Below, piece after piece: positions 18,052-27,335 of a stretch of DNA of 64,000 bases. Position 1 is the stretch's first letter. Each line of letters begins with the position of its first letter. The notes beneath the pieces were generated by a model. That model was not told the origin of the DNA. It did no database searches and saw only the letters and a list, made by a program, of their open reading frames with translations. Source of the DNA: Bacillota bacterium (GTDB lineage Bacteria > Bacillota > Desulfotomaculia > Desulfotomaculales > VENG01); assembly GCA_009711705.1 (NCBI GenBank), contig VENG01000005.1, forward strand, positions 62,001-126,000. The letters run 5' to 3'. The position numbers were made by a program, and so were the translations under genes.

Positions 18052-19161
18052 TTAAACCTCTTTCTCCATGGTCTCTATCGCTTTTCGCAACGCCTTTATA
18101 AACTTTTCATTTTCTTCCGTTCTACCTACCGTAACTCTAATTCCGTTAGGTAAGCCCCAATCAGCGGTGGGCCTTACTATTACGCCGAGCCGGAGAAGAT
18201 TTTGGGCCAATAACCTTCCGTCAAACGGAGTCTGGAAAAAAATAAAATTAGCATGGGAAGTTATCACTTCCAGTCCCATTTCTTTGAGTTTGGCCGCAAC
18301 ATCAGACCGGTCGGAAATAATTTGCTTACGAGAACGTTCAAAATCTTCCCGGTCAGAAAGAATAGCTTTCGCCCCTGCTAATCCAATCCGGTTAGCATTA
18401 AAGGGCTCACTCACTTTATCGATAATAGAAATCATTTCCGGAGCGGCAAGTGCATAGCCCAACCTGGCACCTGCCAGCCCGAAAGCCTTTGAAAAAGTGC
18501 GAACTGCCACTACCTGTTTGCCTTCAAGTACGGCCTGCACGGAATTGGCATATTCCGGCGTCTCCACAAATTCCGCATATGCTTCATCCACAACTACCCA
18601 AACCCGGTCAGGTAGATCCTGCATGAATTCTTTAAAATCATTATCTGTGAAAATTGTTCCTGTGGGGTTGTTGGGATTACACAGCCATATTAATTTAGTT
18701 TTAGAGTTAACAGCGCCGGCAATGAGGGATAAATCAATGGTATGAGAGTTTAGAGGGGCATATTTAATTTCCGCTCCCATGACCTTGGAGATCTCACTGT
18801 ATAGTCCGTATGTGACAGAAGGGATAATTACTTGGTCTTCGGCCTCCACAAAGCAACGAACAAGAGTCTCGAGCATCCCCTCCGCCCCGTGGGATACAGC
18901 CACATAATCTTTGGGTACACCAATATAGTCACCAATTAACTGTTTTATTTCAACAAAGCTGGCATCAGGGTAAAGGTTTAGATTAACCAGTTCTTCCTGC
19001 ATAGCTTGCAGGGAACAGTCAAAGGGACCGTAAGGGTTTTCATTGGAGCCAAGCTTGATAACCTCTTCCAAGCCCAGTTCCCTCTGTACTTCCTCGATTG
19101 TCTTTCCCGGAACATATGGTTTCACTTGCATAATTGCTTTGGGAATCCCGTTTAAAGCCAA
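18052..19161 (-). CDS. hisC: HisC-like aminotransferase
   Basis: A 369-residue histidinol-phosphate aminotransferase family member: KLGSNENPYGP at the N-terminus, WLCNPNNPTGTIF, VVVDEAYAEF, and the PLP lysine in RTFSKAFGLAGARLGY. TTG start with GGAGG. No other histidine gene is nearby; it sits between a ThDP decarboxylase and an OpuC-type importer, with gaps of 12 and 3 bp. A role in a transamination-decarboxylation pathway is therefore as likely as histidine synthesis. Confidence 0.85.
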   Translation of the reverse strand: MALNGIPKAIMQVKPYVPGKTIEEVQRELGLEEVIKLGSNENPYGPFDCSLQAMQEELVNLNLYPDASFVEIKQLIGDYIGVPKDYVAVSHGAEGMLETLVRCFVEAEDQVIIPSVTYGLYSEISKVMGAEIKYAPLNSHTIDLSLIAGAVNSKTKLIWLCNPNNPTGTIFTDNDFKEFMQDLPDRVWVVVDEAYAEFVETPEYANSVQAVLEGKQVVAVRTFSKAFGLAGARLGYALAAPEMISIIDKVSEPFNANRIGLAGAKAILSDREDFERSRKQIISDRSDVAAKLKEMGLEVITSHANFIFFQTPFDGRLLAQNLLRLGVIVRPTADWGLPNGIRVTVGRTEENEKFIKALRKAIETMEKEV

Positions 19162-19173
19162 ATTAATTACCTC

Positions 19174-20802
19174 CTAAACAGTAGCCTTTACTTCAATAAT
19201 ATATGGTGAATTGGTTGCATTTGCTTCTTTGATCGCTGCTTCTAATTCAGAGGCATTTTGAACACTACAGGAAGGAATCCCATAAGCCCTGCCTAATTCC
19301 ACAAAATCCGGGTTTTTGTGATCCACTGCTATTCTACGGCCCGGATGTTTAGCCTCTTCCCACCGTCTTATCTCTCCGAAGCCGCTGTCGTTCCATATGA
19401 TAATGGGAAGGGAAATCCCCCTTTCACAGCCTACCGCCAGTTCAGGCATGGTAAACTGAAAACCCCCGTCTCCGCATAATACGGCAACATCCTTTTCCGG
19501 TAAAGAAAGTTTGATGCCTGTAGCGGCGGGTAGCGCATGGCCCAGAGTTCCAAACCCAACCGGATGCAAAAATGTCCTCGCGCCATAAACCGGAAATTCA
19601 CTCAGTGCTATATAGGCCGGGGTGGTCATATCAGCACACAGTATAGTGTCGCGGGAAAAAGCTTTTCGCATAGCCCCCAGCATTTCCTTAATATAAGCGG
19701 CTTGTTTTTCCGGGACACCCGTAACTGCGGGTATATCCACGGTACATTTTTTAATAATTTGGCTTACCCTGGCAGTAATCTCTTCACCGCCAGGCTTGTT
19801 TCCGGTACCCTCAAGTAAGGCTTTAATTATCCTTGCCGCATCTCCCCGCAGAGCAATGTCAGGCCTGCTGTTGTAAAAATTAGCCGGGTCCTGGTCAATG
19901 TGGATTAATGAACCTCCCACTGATAGAGGCACTTCCCACAGGTCGGTGGGGGCAAGCTCGGTCCCGATGGCAATTGCAACGTCGGATTGTTCCAGAAGCT
20001 TTCTCATGGCAGGAAAATGTAAACGGGTCCCCAGACAGAGAGGATGGTCTTCAGAAACAGTCCCCTTACCCGCACAAGTCTGCAGCACGGGCGCATTTAT
20101 ACGTTCGGCCAGACCGGTTATTTCCTGGGCTGCAAAGGAACCCCCACCGCCCACAATAATGACCGGGCGTTCACTTTCTTGTATCGATTTAAGGGCATTT
20201 TCCATTTCAGTATGCTGATTAAAATTATCCCATATATCCAGAGTTAAATGATCGGAATCAAAAACTTGCCGCTCACCCCCGGGGTTTACCGGGGAACTCA
20301 GAATGTCCATGGGGATTTCCAAGTGCACCGGTCCGGGACGACCGGAGGTGGCAAGCATGTATGCTTCTTGCAGGTACAGGCTGACCAGGTCCTTGGAAGG
20401 AACCACACGGCTTTCCTTGGCAATGCACCCGGCAAAAGCGGTTGAATTTTTTAATTCATGTAAAAATCCTGTTCTATGTCCCATCTTGGAAGTGGGCACC
20501 TGGCTGGAAATAACAACCATAGGCACCGAATCTCCATACGCCTGCCCCATGGCAGTGGCAATATTCGTGAGACCGGGGCCGGTTATCACCAGGCAAACCC
20601 CCGGCTTTCCAGTGACACGGGCATACCCGTCAGCCATAAAACCTGCACCCTGCTCATGTTTGGCAGTAATATGTTTAATACGGCTGTCCAGCAATTGATC
20701 ATAAATTGCCAAGTTGTGAATTCCCGGTATACCGAAAACTGTATCCACATTTAAACTTTCTAACTGATCAACTAATTGTTTCGCAGCATTTTCCAACGGC
20801 AT
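19174..20802 (-). CDS. ThDP-dependent 2-oxoacid decarboxylase/acetolactate synthase-like enzyme
   Basis: A 542-residue member of the acetohydroxyacid synthase/decarboxylase superfamily. The catalytic Glu is in AKHEQGAGFMADGYARV; the ThDP site GDG-N is LCGDGGFQFT through IIWNDSGFGEI. It resembles in its N-terminus (GIPGIHNLAIYDQLLD, GFLHEL) enzymes annotated as 5-guanidino-2-oxopentanoate decarboxylases, from memory. First gene of the operon with HisC-like and OpuC-type genes, suggesting uptake, transamination and decarboxylation of one substrate family. Acetolactate synthesis is the alternative; no ilvN/ilvC is adjacent. Confidence 0.85.
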   Translation of the reverse strand: MPLENAAKQLVDQLESLNVDTVFGIPGIHNLAIYDQLLDSRIKHITAKHEQGAGFMADGYARVTGKPGVCLVITGPGLTNIATAMGQAYGDSVPMVVISSQVPTSKMGHRTGFLHELKNSTAFAGCIAKESRVVPSKDLVSLYLQEAYMLATSGRPGPVHLEIPMDILSSPVNPGGERQVFDSDHLTLDIWDNFNQHTEMENALKSIQESERPVIIVGGGGSFAAQEITGLAERINAPVLQTCAGKGTVSEDHPLCLGTRLHFPAMRKLLEQSDVAIAIGTELAPTDLWEVPLSVGGSLIHIDQDPANFYNSRPDIALRGDAARIIKALLEGTGNKPGGEEITARVSQIIKKCTVDIPAVTGVPEKQAAYIKEMLGAMRKAFSRDTILCADMTTPAYIALSEFPVYGARTFLHPVGFGTLGHALPAATGIKLSLPEKDVAVLCGDGGFQFTMPELAVGCERGISLPIIIWNDSGFGEIRRWEEAKHPGRRIAVDHKNPDFVELGRAYGIPSCSVQNASELEAAIKEANATNSPYIIEVKATV

Positions 20803-20840
20803 TTGAGTTATTTCCCCTTCTCCAAGAATTAACTATTAAA

Positions 20841-20898
20841 TTGCTAAGGCTAGCAACTTTTTTCCTAGTTTAAGTTGCTGGTTTAATTATAATTAAAC
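20841..20898. promoter_or_regulatory. Cluster of palindromes upstream of the ThDP-HisC-OpuC operon
   Basis: TTGCTA (20841-20846) and TAGCAA (20851-20856) form one dyad; AGCAACTT (20852-20859) and AAGTTGCT (20872-20879) form another; and GTTTAATTATAATTAAAC (20881-20898) is a perfect 18-bp palindrome. The rest of the 343-bp gap to the exonuclease-like gene shows no gene. Position 40-95 bp before the operon start suggests operator sites; the regulator is unknown. Confidence 0.5.
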
Positions 20899-21145
20899 TT
20901 GAATAGAATGTAAAGGTTTGGCGTTTTTTGTCTAATACTAAAGTACCGAACTAATGCTAACCATTAGAAATGTCTCGGGATTTTTCTGAACAAATGTAGG
21001 TATTAAGGCAGGTTTTTGGAAATGACAATAGAATAGATTACCAAAACACAAAAAGAGCAATTTTTCTTACAAATACTAAATGCCAGGCTGGCAATAGGAC
21101 GGAAGGCGCTTGAGGAAAACCGTCTAAGGGAAAGGGGGGTGACTT

Positions 21146-22102
21146 GTGCAGAAAACTATAACCGCGGGTCTTATAGATATTGGGACCACCGGCTTAAGCC
21201 CGGTCAGGGATGAAATAATCGAACTTTGCATAATCCTTTTTTCCTTTGATTGTGAAACAGGAGAAGTAATTGATATATTGGATAAATATTGCGGGCTGCG
21301 GGAACCTTCCGTGCCCTTTAGTAAAAGAGCAAACAAGCTTCTGGGCATAAGTAGAAAATCCGTCCAAGGTATGTCTTTGGATAGCAGGAGAATCAAATCT
21401 CTTTTGGATCAGGCAGAAATAATCGTTGCCCATAACGCGAGCTTTCACTCCGCCTTTGTAAGCAATCATTTCACCGAAGCAGCTGAAAAGCCCTGGTATT
21501 GTTCCATGAATGGCATTGATTGGAAAGGTAAGGGTTTTTTATCTAAGTCTTTGCATAAATTGTTAAAAGCGCATGGTATTGAATCTCCGGCAAGAAACAG
21601 GGCAAAGTATAACGCACTGGCCACCCTTTCCTTCCTTTCCAACGGAGGATCAAACAACGAATCTTATCTGCCGGAGCTACTTAATTCAAAACCTGTCAGC
21701 CGTAGGGATACCTTCGAACAGGAGGAAGCCGCCGAACAGGGTTACGAAACTGTCCTTCAAAATACCTTTTACGACGAGGAACCAATTAATACAACGTACA
21801 GCTCAGAGCCTGAAGAAGATGGCAACAGGGAAAAACATATTGTGTTTCACGGCGCTGTATGCGCTTCATTTATGGCCTCCAGCATTGTTTTTATTTTTGA
21901 TAGATTCTATAATGTAAAGCTTTCCCAAATAAGTTACAGTGCAGCACTTATTTCTTATTTTGCTTTTGTGGCTTATAAAAAGAAAAAATTATGTGAAAGC
22001 TGGGATCCTATTGAGCTATTTTTGGGCTTTTTAGCTAGTGCCGCTGCTTTGGCCGCGGCCAGTTTAATTTCCGGTTTATTGATCAACCTGTTTCACAGTT
22101 AA
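21146..22102 (+). CDS. Membrane-anchored exonuclease-fold protein with degenerate active site
   Basis: A 318-residue protein. Residues 1-170 follow the DnaQ-type DEDD exonuclease: GLIDIGTTGLSPVRDEIIEL, VSNHF, AHNASFHSAFV and RAKYNALATL. The catalytic acids are altered: the usual DxE reads D-I-G, the usual Asp after HNASF is His, and the final HxxxxD reads R-x-x-x-N. So it is probably not a nuclease. A linker (about 175-230) precedes two or three C-terminal membrane helices (GAVCASFMASSIVFIF, and ELFLGFLASAAALAAASLIS). GTG start after AAGGGGGGTGA. Role unknown; nucleic-acid or nucleotide sensing at the membrane is a guess. Confidence 0.75.
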   Translation: MQKTITAGLIDIGTTGLSPVRDEIIELCIILFSFDCETGEVIDILDKYCGLREPSVPFSKRANKLLGISRKSVQGMSLDSRRIKSLLDQAEIIVAHNASFHSAFVSNHFTEAAEKPWYCSMNGIDWKGKGFLSKSLHKLLKAHGIESPARNRAKYNALATLSFLSNGGSNNESYLPELLNSKPVSRRDTFEQEEAAEQGYETVLQNTFYDEEPINTTYSSEPEEDGNREKHIVFHGAVCASFMASSIVFIFDRFYNVKLSQISYSAALISYFAFVAYKKKKLCESWDPIELFLGFLASAAALAAASLISGLLINLFHS

Positions 22103-22155
22103 GTTCCCCAAAACAAACGCCCTACATCCCAACAAGCCCGGCTTTTTCTTATTTA

Positions 22156-22869
22156 TTACAAGTCCAGCAGCACCCCGTTTTTTTTCAGCCACGCTCTTCT
22201 CTCCTTGTAATCAGGTATAATGGAACCCACCAAACCCCAAAAATCCTTAGAATGATTCATGTAATGAAGATGGCACATTTCATGCACAATTACATAATCA
22301 AGTATAGGGCCGGGGGCCATTATGCACCGCCAGTTGAATAAGAGCTTTCCGGCCCCCGTGCAGCTGCCCCACCTTCTTTTTTGATGCTTAATTTTTATTT
22401 CCGTGGGAGCTTTTTTAAGCCCAACGGCGTAATATTGCACGCGCTCACTTATCTCAACTGCCGCTTTTTTTCGATACCATTGTTCCAGTGCTTCTTTTAT
22501 TTTCCCTTGGTCTTTTGTAGGCGTGACAACTAATAACTTACCTGGCTGCAATCGAACGGAAATTACCTTTACATTACTTGTTTTTTGTACTTCCAACTGA
22601 TATTTACTGCCTAAATAAAACAGTGATGCTCCTGTCACCAATTCCCTTTCTGCCGGAAGACATCCTATATCCTTAAGCTCATTTAACTTTTTTGTTAGCC
22701 AGTTCTCCTTGGATTTTACCACTGTCAAAATAGCTTGCTTAGACGTACCCGCCGGAACAATAACTTTGACTGTCCCCGGTGGATGGACTTGTATTTCCAT
22801 AGTCTTTCTTTTTCTGAATACCACTTCCAAATCTAATTTGCCATTAGCACAGGTTACAGAAAGTTTCAT
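22156..22869 (-). CDS. YgjP-like metallopeptidase-domain protein
   Basis: A 237-residue protein of the YgjP/DUF45 group. The zinc motif HEMCHLHYMNHSKDFW (HExxH with the distal His-x-x-x-F/W) is clear near residue 185, preceded by KRRWGSC and LLFNWRCIMAP, both hallmarks. ATG 22869 is preferred over the GTG at 22887, because the GGGGGGTGTT stretch is then upstream. Some members have been described as UTP pyrophosphatases; activity here is not known. Confidence 0.88.
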   Translation of the reverse strand: MKLSVTCANGKLDLEVVFRKRKTMEIQVHPPGTVKVIVPAGTSKQAILTVVKSKENWLTKKLNELKDIGCLPAERELVTGASLFYLGSKYQLEVQKTSNVKVISVRLQPGKLLVVTPTKDQGKIKEALEQWYRKKAAVEISERVQYYAVGLKKAPTEIKIKHQKRRWGSCTGAGKLLFNWRCIMAPGPILDYVIVHEMCHLHYMNHSKDFWGLVGSIIPDYKERRAWLKKNGVLLDL

Positions 22870-23016
22870 TTCCCAACACCCCCCCACGCGGATTCAGGTT
22901 AAAGGTTAATTTATCTTTGTCAATACCCAATACATTATACAACGTCAAATAAAGGTATTGTCCTACCTTCCTTGAAATATTAAGAGAGAAAATTCCTTAT
23001 CAAGGGGGCACATTTT

Positions 23017-23982
23017 ATGTTGACAGAAGTTCTACCCAAACTGTATAAACTTGAAATACCCCTACCCAACAATCCTTTAAAAGCCTTAAATGCTTACGTA
23101 TTTAAGGGAAATGATCGAAATTTAATTATCGATACCGGAATGAACAGAGAAGAATGCAAAAGTGTAATGCTATCCGGCCTGAGGGAAATTGGCATTGATC
23201 TAAAGAAAACCGATTTTTTTATTACGCACATGCATGCCGATCACGCAGGGTTGATTTCTTCACTCCAAACGGAAACCTCGAAGGTATACTGCAGTGAGCC
23301 TGACGCCCGGCGCATTAACTTTAGCGACCAGTGGGACAAAACACTTGCCAATGCCCGTCTAAACGGTTTTCCCGAAAGTGATCTCCAGGAGGCCTACAAC
23401 AACCATCCGGGTAATAAATATCAATCCCGCGGAATGATTGATTTTAACATTTTTCGGGAAGGGAATACACTAGACGCAGGGGAATACTCTCTCTGTTGCA
23501 TAGAAACCCCCGGCCATACAGCAGGTCATCTATGCCTTTACGAGAAAGAAAATAAGATTCTGGTAGCGGGAGACCACCTTTTAAAAGACATAACCCCAAA
23601 TATCTCAGCCTGGGTGGATGACAGAGACCCCTTAAAGGAGTATCTACAAAGCCTGGATAAAATTCTTTCTTTTGATATCCACTTGGTATTACCTGGTCAC
23701 AGAAGCCTTTTTAAAGATAGCCGCCAACGGGTTGAAGAACTCAAAGCACACCACACAAATCGAACGGAAGAAATTCTTTCAATACTGGCAAAAGGGGCTC
23801 AGGATGCTTTTCAAGTAGCTGCAAGAATGAGCTGGGACTTAACTTATACAACCTGGGAAATGTTCCCCGTACAGCAAAAATGGTTTGCTGCCGGTGAGGC
23901 CCTTGCACACTTAATATATCTGCAAGGTAAGGAAAAAATAAAAAGTTATAGAAAAGAAGATAAAATAAAATATTATCTTTAA
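23017..23982 (+). CDS. MBL-fold metallo-hydrolase
   Basis: A 321-residue metallo-beta-lactamase-fold enzyme. Metal motifs: THMHADHAG (HxHxDH), GHTAGH, a conserved Asp in VAGDHLL, and the final His in LPGHR. The C-terminal 60-70 residues form a helical extension typical of the glyoxalase-II-like/DNA-binding group. ATG after CAAGGGGG. Followed 11 bp later by a HAD gene, probably one operon. Substrate unknown. Confidence 0.9.
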   Translation: MLTEVLPKLYKLEIPLPNNPLKALNAYVFKGNDRNLIIDTGMNREECKSVMLSGLREIGIDLKKTDFFITHMHADHAGLISSLQTETSKVYCSEPDARRINFSDQWDKTLANARLNGFPESDLQEAYNNHPGNKYQSRGMIDFNIFREGNTLDAGEYSLCCIETPGHTAGHLCLYEKENKILVAGDHLLKDITPNISAWVDDRDPLKEYLQSLDKILSFDIHLVLPGHRSLFKDSRQRVEELKAHHTNRTEEILSILAKGAQDAFQVAARMSWDLTYTTWEMFPVQQKWFAAGEALAHLIYLQGKEKIKSYRKEDKIKYYL

Positions 23983-23993
23983 AGGGATGTGAC

Positions 23994-24728
23994 ATGAAAA
24001 TGCTGCAAGCGGTTCTTTTTGACCTGGACGGAACACTTCTCCAGGTGGACACGGAAGAACTTATGAGAGAATACCTAAAAGATATAGGGGCTGCTGCCGC
24101 TTCAGTTACCGAACCTAACCGGTTTTTGCAGGCATTGATGTCCAGTACAGGTGCCATGTTGGCTGACCGCAATCCTGAACAAACTAATTTTGATGTTTTC
24201 TGGGCCGACTTCCGTTCTCGCCTTGAAGACTGTATTGAAACCCTGGAACCTTTATTGGAAGATTTTTATGAAACAAAATTCCCCGCGCTGCGCCGATTGG
24301 CCGTTACCTGTGAAAATTCAAGGAAAGCTGTTCAGGCAGCGCTAAACAAGGGGCTTCGCATTGCCATCGCCACAAACCCGGTATTCCCGGCGGCGGCTGT
24401 CCAAGAGCGTATGGCCTGGGCCGGGATAAAGGACCTACCATGGGATTTAATTACCAGCTATGAAGAAATGCATTTCTGTAAACCACACCTGGAATACTAC
24501 CACGAAATCGCCTCTAAACTGGGGGTGAAGCCTCAAGAATGCCTAATGGTGGGCAATGATACCAGGGAAGACATGTCCGCTGCCCATATAGGTATGCGCA
24601 CCTGCCTGGTTACCGACTACCTGATCAGTAGCGGCAATGAGGATTTTCATCCTGAGTGGTCAGGGCCCCTGTCCGAGCTTGCCCTGTGGCTGCAAGAGCA
24701 CTTAAATACACACCCCTCTGCATACTAA
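23994..24728 (+). CDS. HAD-superfamily hydrolase
   Basis: A 244-residue HAD phosphatase. Motif I FDLDGTLLQVD, motif II IAIATNP, motif III Lys at CKPHLEYYHE, motif IV MVGNDTREDMSAA. The cap is helical (residues about 20-100), as in subfamily I. ATG has AAAGGGATG upstream. Likely co-transcribed with the MBL protein; substrate unknown. Confidence 0.9.
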   Translation: MKMLQAVLFDLDGTLLQVDTEELMREYLKDIGAAAASVTEPNRFLQALMSSTGAMLADRNPEQTNFDVFWADFRSRLEDCIETLEPLLEDFYETKFPALRRLAVTCENSRKAVQAALNKGLRIAIATNPVFPAAAVQERMAWAGIKDLPWDLITSYEEMHFCKPHLEYYHEIASKLGVKPQECLMVGNDTREDMSAAHIGMRTCLVTDYLISSGNEDFHPEWSGPLSELALWLQEHLNTHPSAY

Positions 24729-24807
24729 ATTAACCAGCAGTTCATAATATTAAAAGATCATGTGGGATTATGAGCCTTTCGTAGAGGAGTTCTAACGGTG
24801 ATTATAT

Positions 24808-26100
24808 ATGTATGAGCAAAATACTCAATCAAACTATGATGATATCTTTAAAAGATTGGTTAAGGCTGCATACAACGGGGATGTTGAACAAGAGATCAAC
24901 AAAATTCACCAGGAGGGGAACGAGACAGCAGACAAATATGCACTTTATGCTTCCGGGGGCGGAGACCCCAATCAGGTTGTGTTTAAGGTAAAAGACTGCG
25001 CAGGTGATTGTGTCCAAAAGACCGGTGAGGACTGCGAAGCTTCCTGCCTTTTTAACGCTGTAGTAAGGGATATGGAAGGCAATGTTGTAATTAAGCATAA
25101 CAACTGTTCAGGGTGCGGTAAGTGTGTTGAAGTTTGCAAAAATTATTCGCTGGTGGACAAAAAAGAGTTTGTTCCCATCATTAAACTCTTGAAAGACCGG
25201 AAACAACCGGTATTCGCCATTGTCGCCCCGGCATTTATTGGCCAGTACGCCCCCGAAATAACCCCAGGCAAGCTGCGTGCAGCATTTAAAAGGCTGGGGT
25301 TTTACGGTATGGTGGAAGTTGCTCTCTTTGCAGATATACTAACTTTGAAAGAAGCACTGGAATTTGACCGGCTGGTCACTAAAGAAGACCATTTTATGCT
25401 TACCAGTATGTGCTGCCCCATATGGTTTTCCATGGTAAAAAGGGTATACAAGGATCTTGTTCCCCACATATCACCCTCTGTATCGCCTATGGTGGCCTGT
25501 GGCAGAGGCATAAAATTCTTACACCCCGGGGCCAAAGTAGTATTTGTGGGCCCCTGCATCGCCAAAAAAGCTGAAGCAAAAGAGGAAGATATCAAGGATG
25601 CAGTTGATGCAGTGCTTACCTTTAAAGAAGTAGATCAGATCTTCGGAGTAGTGGGCATTGACCCGGCTAAAATGAGTGAAGACCCCAGTGAGCATTCGTC
25701 CACTGCCGGGAGAATTTACGCCAGGACCGGTGGTGTAAGCAAGGCCATCTCTGATACATTGAACAGGTTATGGCCGGAAAGAAAAATAAAAATTCGGGCT
25801 ATACAGGCCGACGGACCCAAAGATTGCAAAGAAGTGCTCAAAGAAGCCCTGGAAGGGAAAATAGATGCTAACTTTTTGGAGGGCATGGGCTGTCCCGGCG
25901 GATGCGTAGGTGGGCCAAGATCAGTAGCTGATGTAGAGACAGGCACCAAACGTGTCAATGAATACGGCAGCGAAGCAGAATCTTTAACACCCGTTGACAA
26001 TGAGCATGTTATGGATTTGTTAAAACACCTGGGAATAGCTGATATCCATGAATTTTTAGACAGTGAAAAAGCAGCCATGTTCATCAGAGATTTTATGTAA
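24808..26100 (+). CDS. [FeFe] hydrogenase, monomeric, group-B-like
   Basis: A 430-residue iron-only hydrogenase. An N-terminal ferredoxin part has CSGCGKCVEVC plus an unusual cysteine set CAGDCVQKTGEDCEASC. H-cluster motifs are TSMCCPIW, GPCIAKKAEA and EGMGCPGGCVGGPR. The TSMCCP form of the first motif and the short length suggest the group B hydrogenases known from anaerobic Firmicutes, whose role is not settled. No NuoE/F-like partners or maturation genes are adjacent. The ribosome site is unclear: GAGGAG lies 18 nt before ATG, and GGTGA is nearer. Confidence 0.9.
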   Translation: MYEQNTQSNYDDIFKRLVKAAYNGDVEQEINKIHQEGNETADKYALYASGGGDPNQVVFKVKDCAGDCVQKTGEDCEASCLFNAVVRDMEGNVVIKHNNCSGCGKCVEVCKNYSLVDKKEFVPIIKLLKDRKQPVFAIVAPAFIGQYAPEITPGKLRAAFKRLGFYGMVEVALFADILTLKEALEFDRLVTKEDHFMLTSMCCPIWFSMVKRVYKDLVPHISPSVSPMVACGRGIKFLHPGAKVVFVGPCIAKKAEAKEEDIKDAVDAVLTFKEVDQIFGVVGIDPAKMSEDPSEHSSTAGRIYARTGGVSKAISDTLNRLWPERKIKIRAIQADGPKDCKEVLKEALEGKIDANFLEGMGCPGGCVGGPRSVADVETGTKRVNEYGSEAESLTPVDNEHVMDLLKHLGIADIHEFLDSEKAAMFIRDFM

Positions 26101-26121
26101 GGTAAATGGAGGCCTTAACAA

Positions 26122-27315
26122 TTGAAATATGACTTTGACAGGGTGATTGACCGGAAAAATACAGACAGTATCAAATGGGACCGGAATTCATTACTTTTTG
26201 GAACTGAAGACATACTGGACATGTGGGTGGCAGATATGGATTTTCCTTGCCCCCAGCCCGTGGTTGAAGCTATTAAAAAAAGGGCTGCAAATCCGGTTTA
26301 TGGTTATACTTTCCCCGCCGAATCACTTTATGAAGCTATAATTGAACGGCTAAAAGGATATTATGGTTGGGAAATAAAAAAAGAATGGATTATATTTACC
26401 GCCGGAGTAGTAAACGGAATTTATTCCGCTGTTAAGGCTTTCACACGCCCGGGAGACGAAGTTATCTTACAGCCACCGGTTTACTACCCATTTTATAGTG
26501 CTATAAAAAATACAGGATGTCAGGTTTTACATAACCAACTTAAATTTATGGATAATTATTACACCATGGATTATGAAGGACTTAAAGAACTTTTTAGTCC
26601 CTTAACAACATTCCCTGCCCGCACCCCCGTCATCAAACTGCTTATGCTGTGCAGTCCCCATAACCCCGTGGGTAGAGTCTGGACAGCAAAGGAATTATCC
26701 AAACTGGCGGATATATGCCTAGATAATAACTGCATTATCCTTTCGGATGAAATTCACTGCGACCTCATATACGGCGGTGCAAAGCATACTGTAACCGCTA
26801 CCCTTTCTAAAGAGGTGGAGCAACATACAATAACTTTTGTGTCAGCCAGCAAAACCTTCAATCTTGCAGGTCTGGCCACTTCCATTGTCATAATTCCTAA
26901 TGACAGTCTGCGGGCACAATACCTTCAGGCCCGTGCAGGTCATAACAGCGGCAACACCTTTGGCTATGTAGCTACCGAGGCTGCATTTCGCCATGGTGAA
27001 GAATACCTCCAGCAGCTATGTCACTACTTGTCCGGAAATCTGGATTATTTTATAAATTTCATAAACACCAAAATTCCCCGCCTAAGAGTAATTAAGCCTG
27101 AAGGCACATACCTGGTGTGGGTGGATATGAGAAATCTAGGGTTGGACACATTTGACCTGCAAAGGTTAATCAGAGCAAAAGCCAGGCTGGCTCTTGATGA
27201 CGGTTATGCCTTCGGTCCCGGGGGTGAAGGTTTCCAACGTTTTAACCTGGCCTGCCCGCGCAGCCTTTTAGAAGAAGCTTTAACCAGGCTGGAAAAAGCC
27301 GTTAAGGAATTATGA
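26122..27315 (+). CDS. PatB/MalY-like C-S lyase or aminotransferase
   Basis: A 397-residue fold-type I PLP enzyme of the MalY/PatB cystathionine beta-lyase group. Diagnostic features: RKNTDSIKWD and WVADMDFPCP at the N-terminus, CSPHNPVGRVW, LSDEIHCDLIYGG, and the PLP lysine in VSASKTFNLAGLA. TTG start with TGGAGG. It follows the hydrogenase by 21 bp, perhaps by co-transcription. Cysteine or cystathionine cleavage is the family activity. Confidence 0.9.
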   Translation: MKYDFDRVIDRKNTDSIKWDRNSLLFGTEDILDMWVADMDFPCPQPVVEAIKKRAANPVYGYTFPAESLYEAIIERLKGYYGWEIKKEWIIFTAGVVNGIYSAVKAFTRPGDEVILQPPVYYPFYSAIKNTGCQVLHNQLKFMDNYYTMDYEGLKELFSPLTTFPARTPVIKLLMLCSPHNPVGRVWTAKELSKLADICLDNNCIILSDEIHCDLIYGGAKHTVTATLSKEVEQHTITFVSASKTFNLAGLATSIVIIPNDSLRAQYLQARAGHNSGNTFGYVATEAAFRHGEEYLQQLCHYLSGNLDYFINFINTKIPRLRVIKPEGTYLVWVDMRNLGLDTFDLQRLIRAKARLALDDGYAFGPGGEGFQRFNLACPRSLLEEALTRLEKAVKEL

Positions 27316-27335
27316 AGAACGGGTCATTTGACTGT

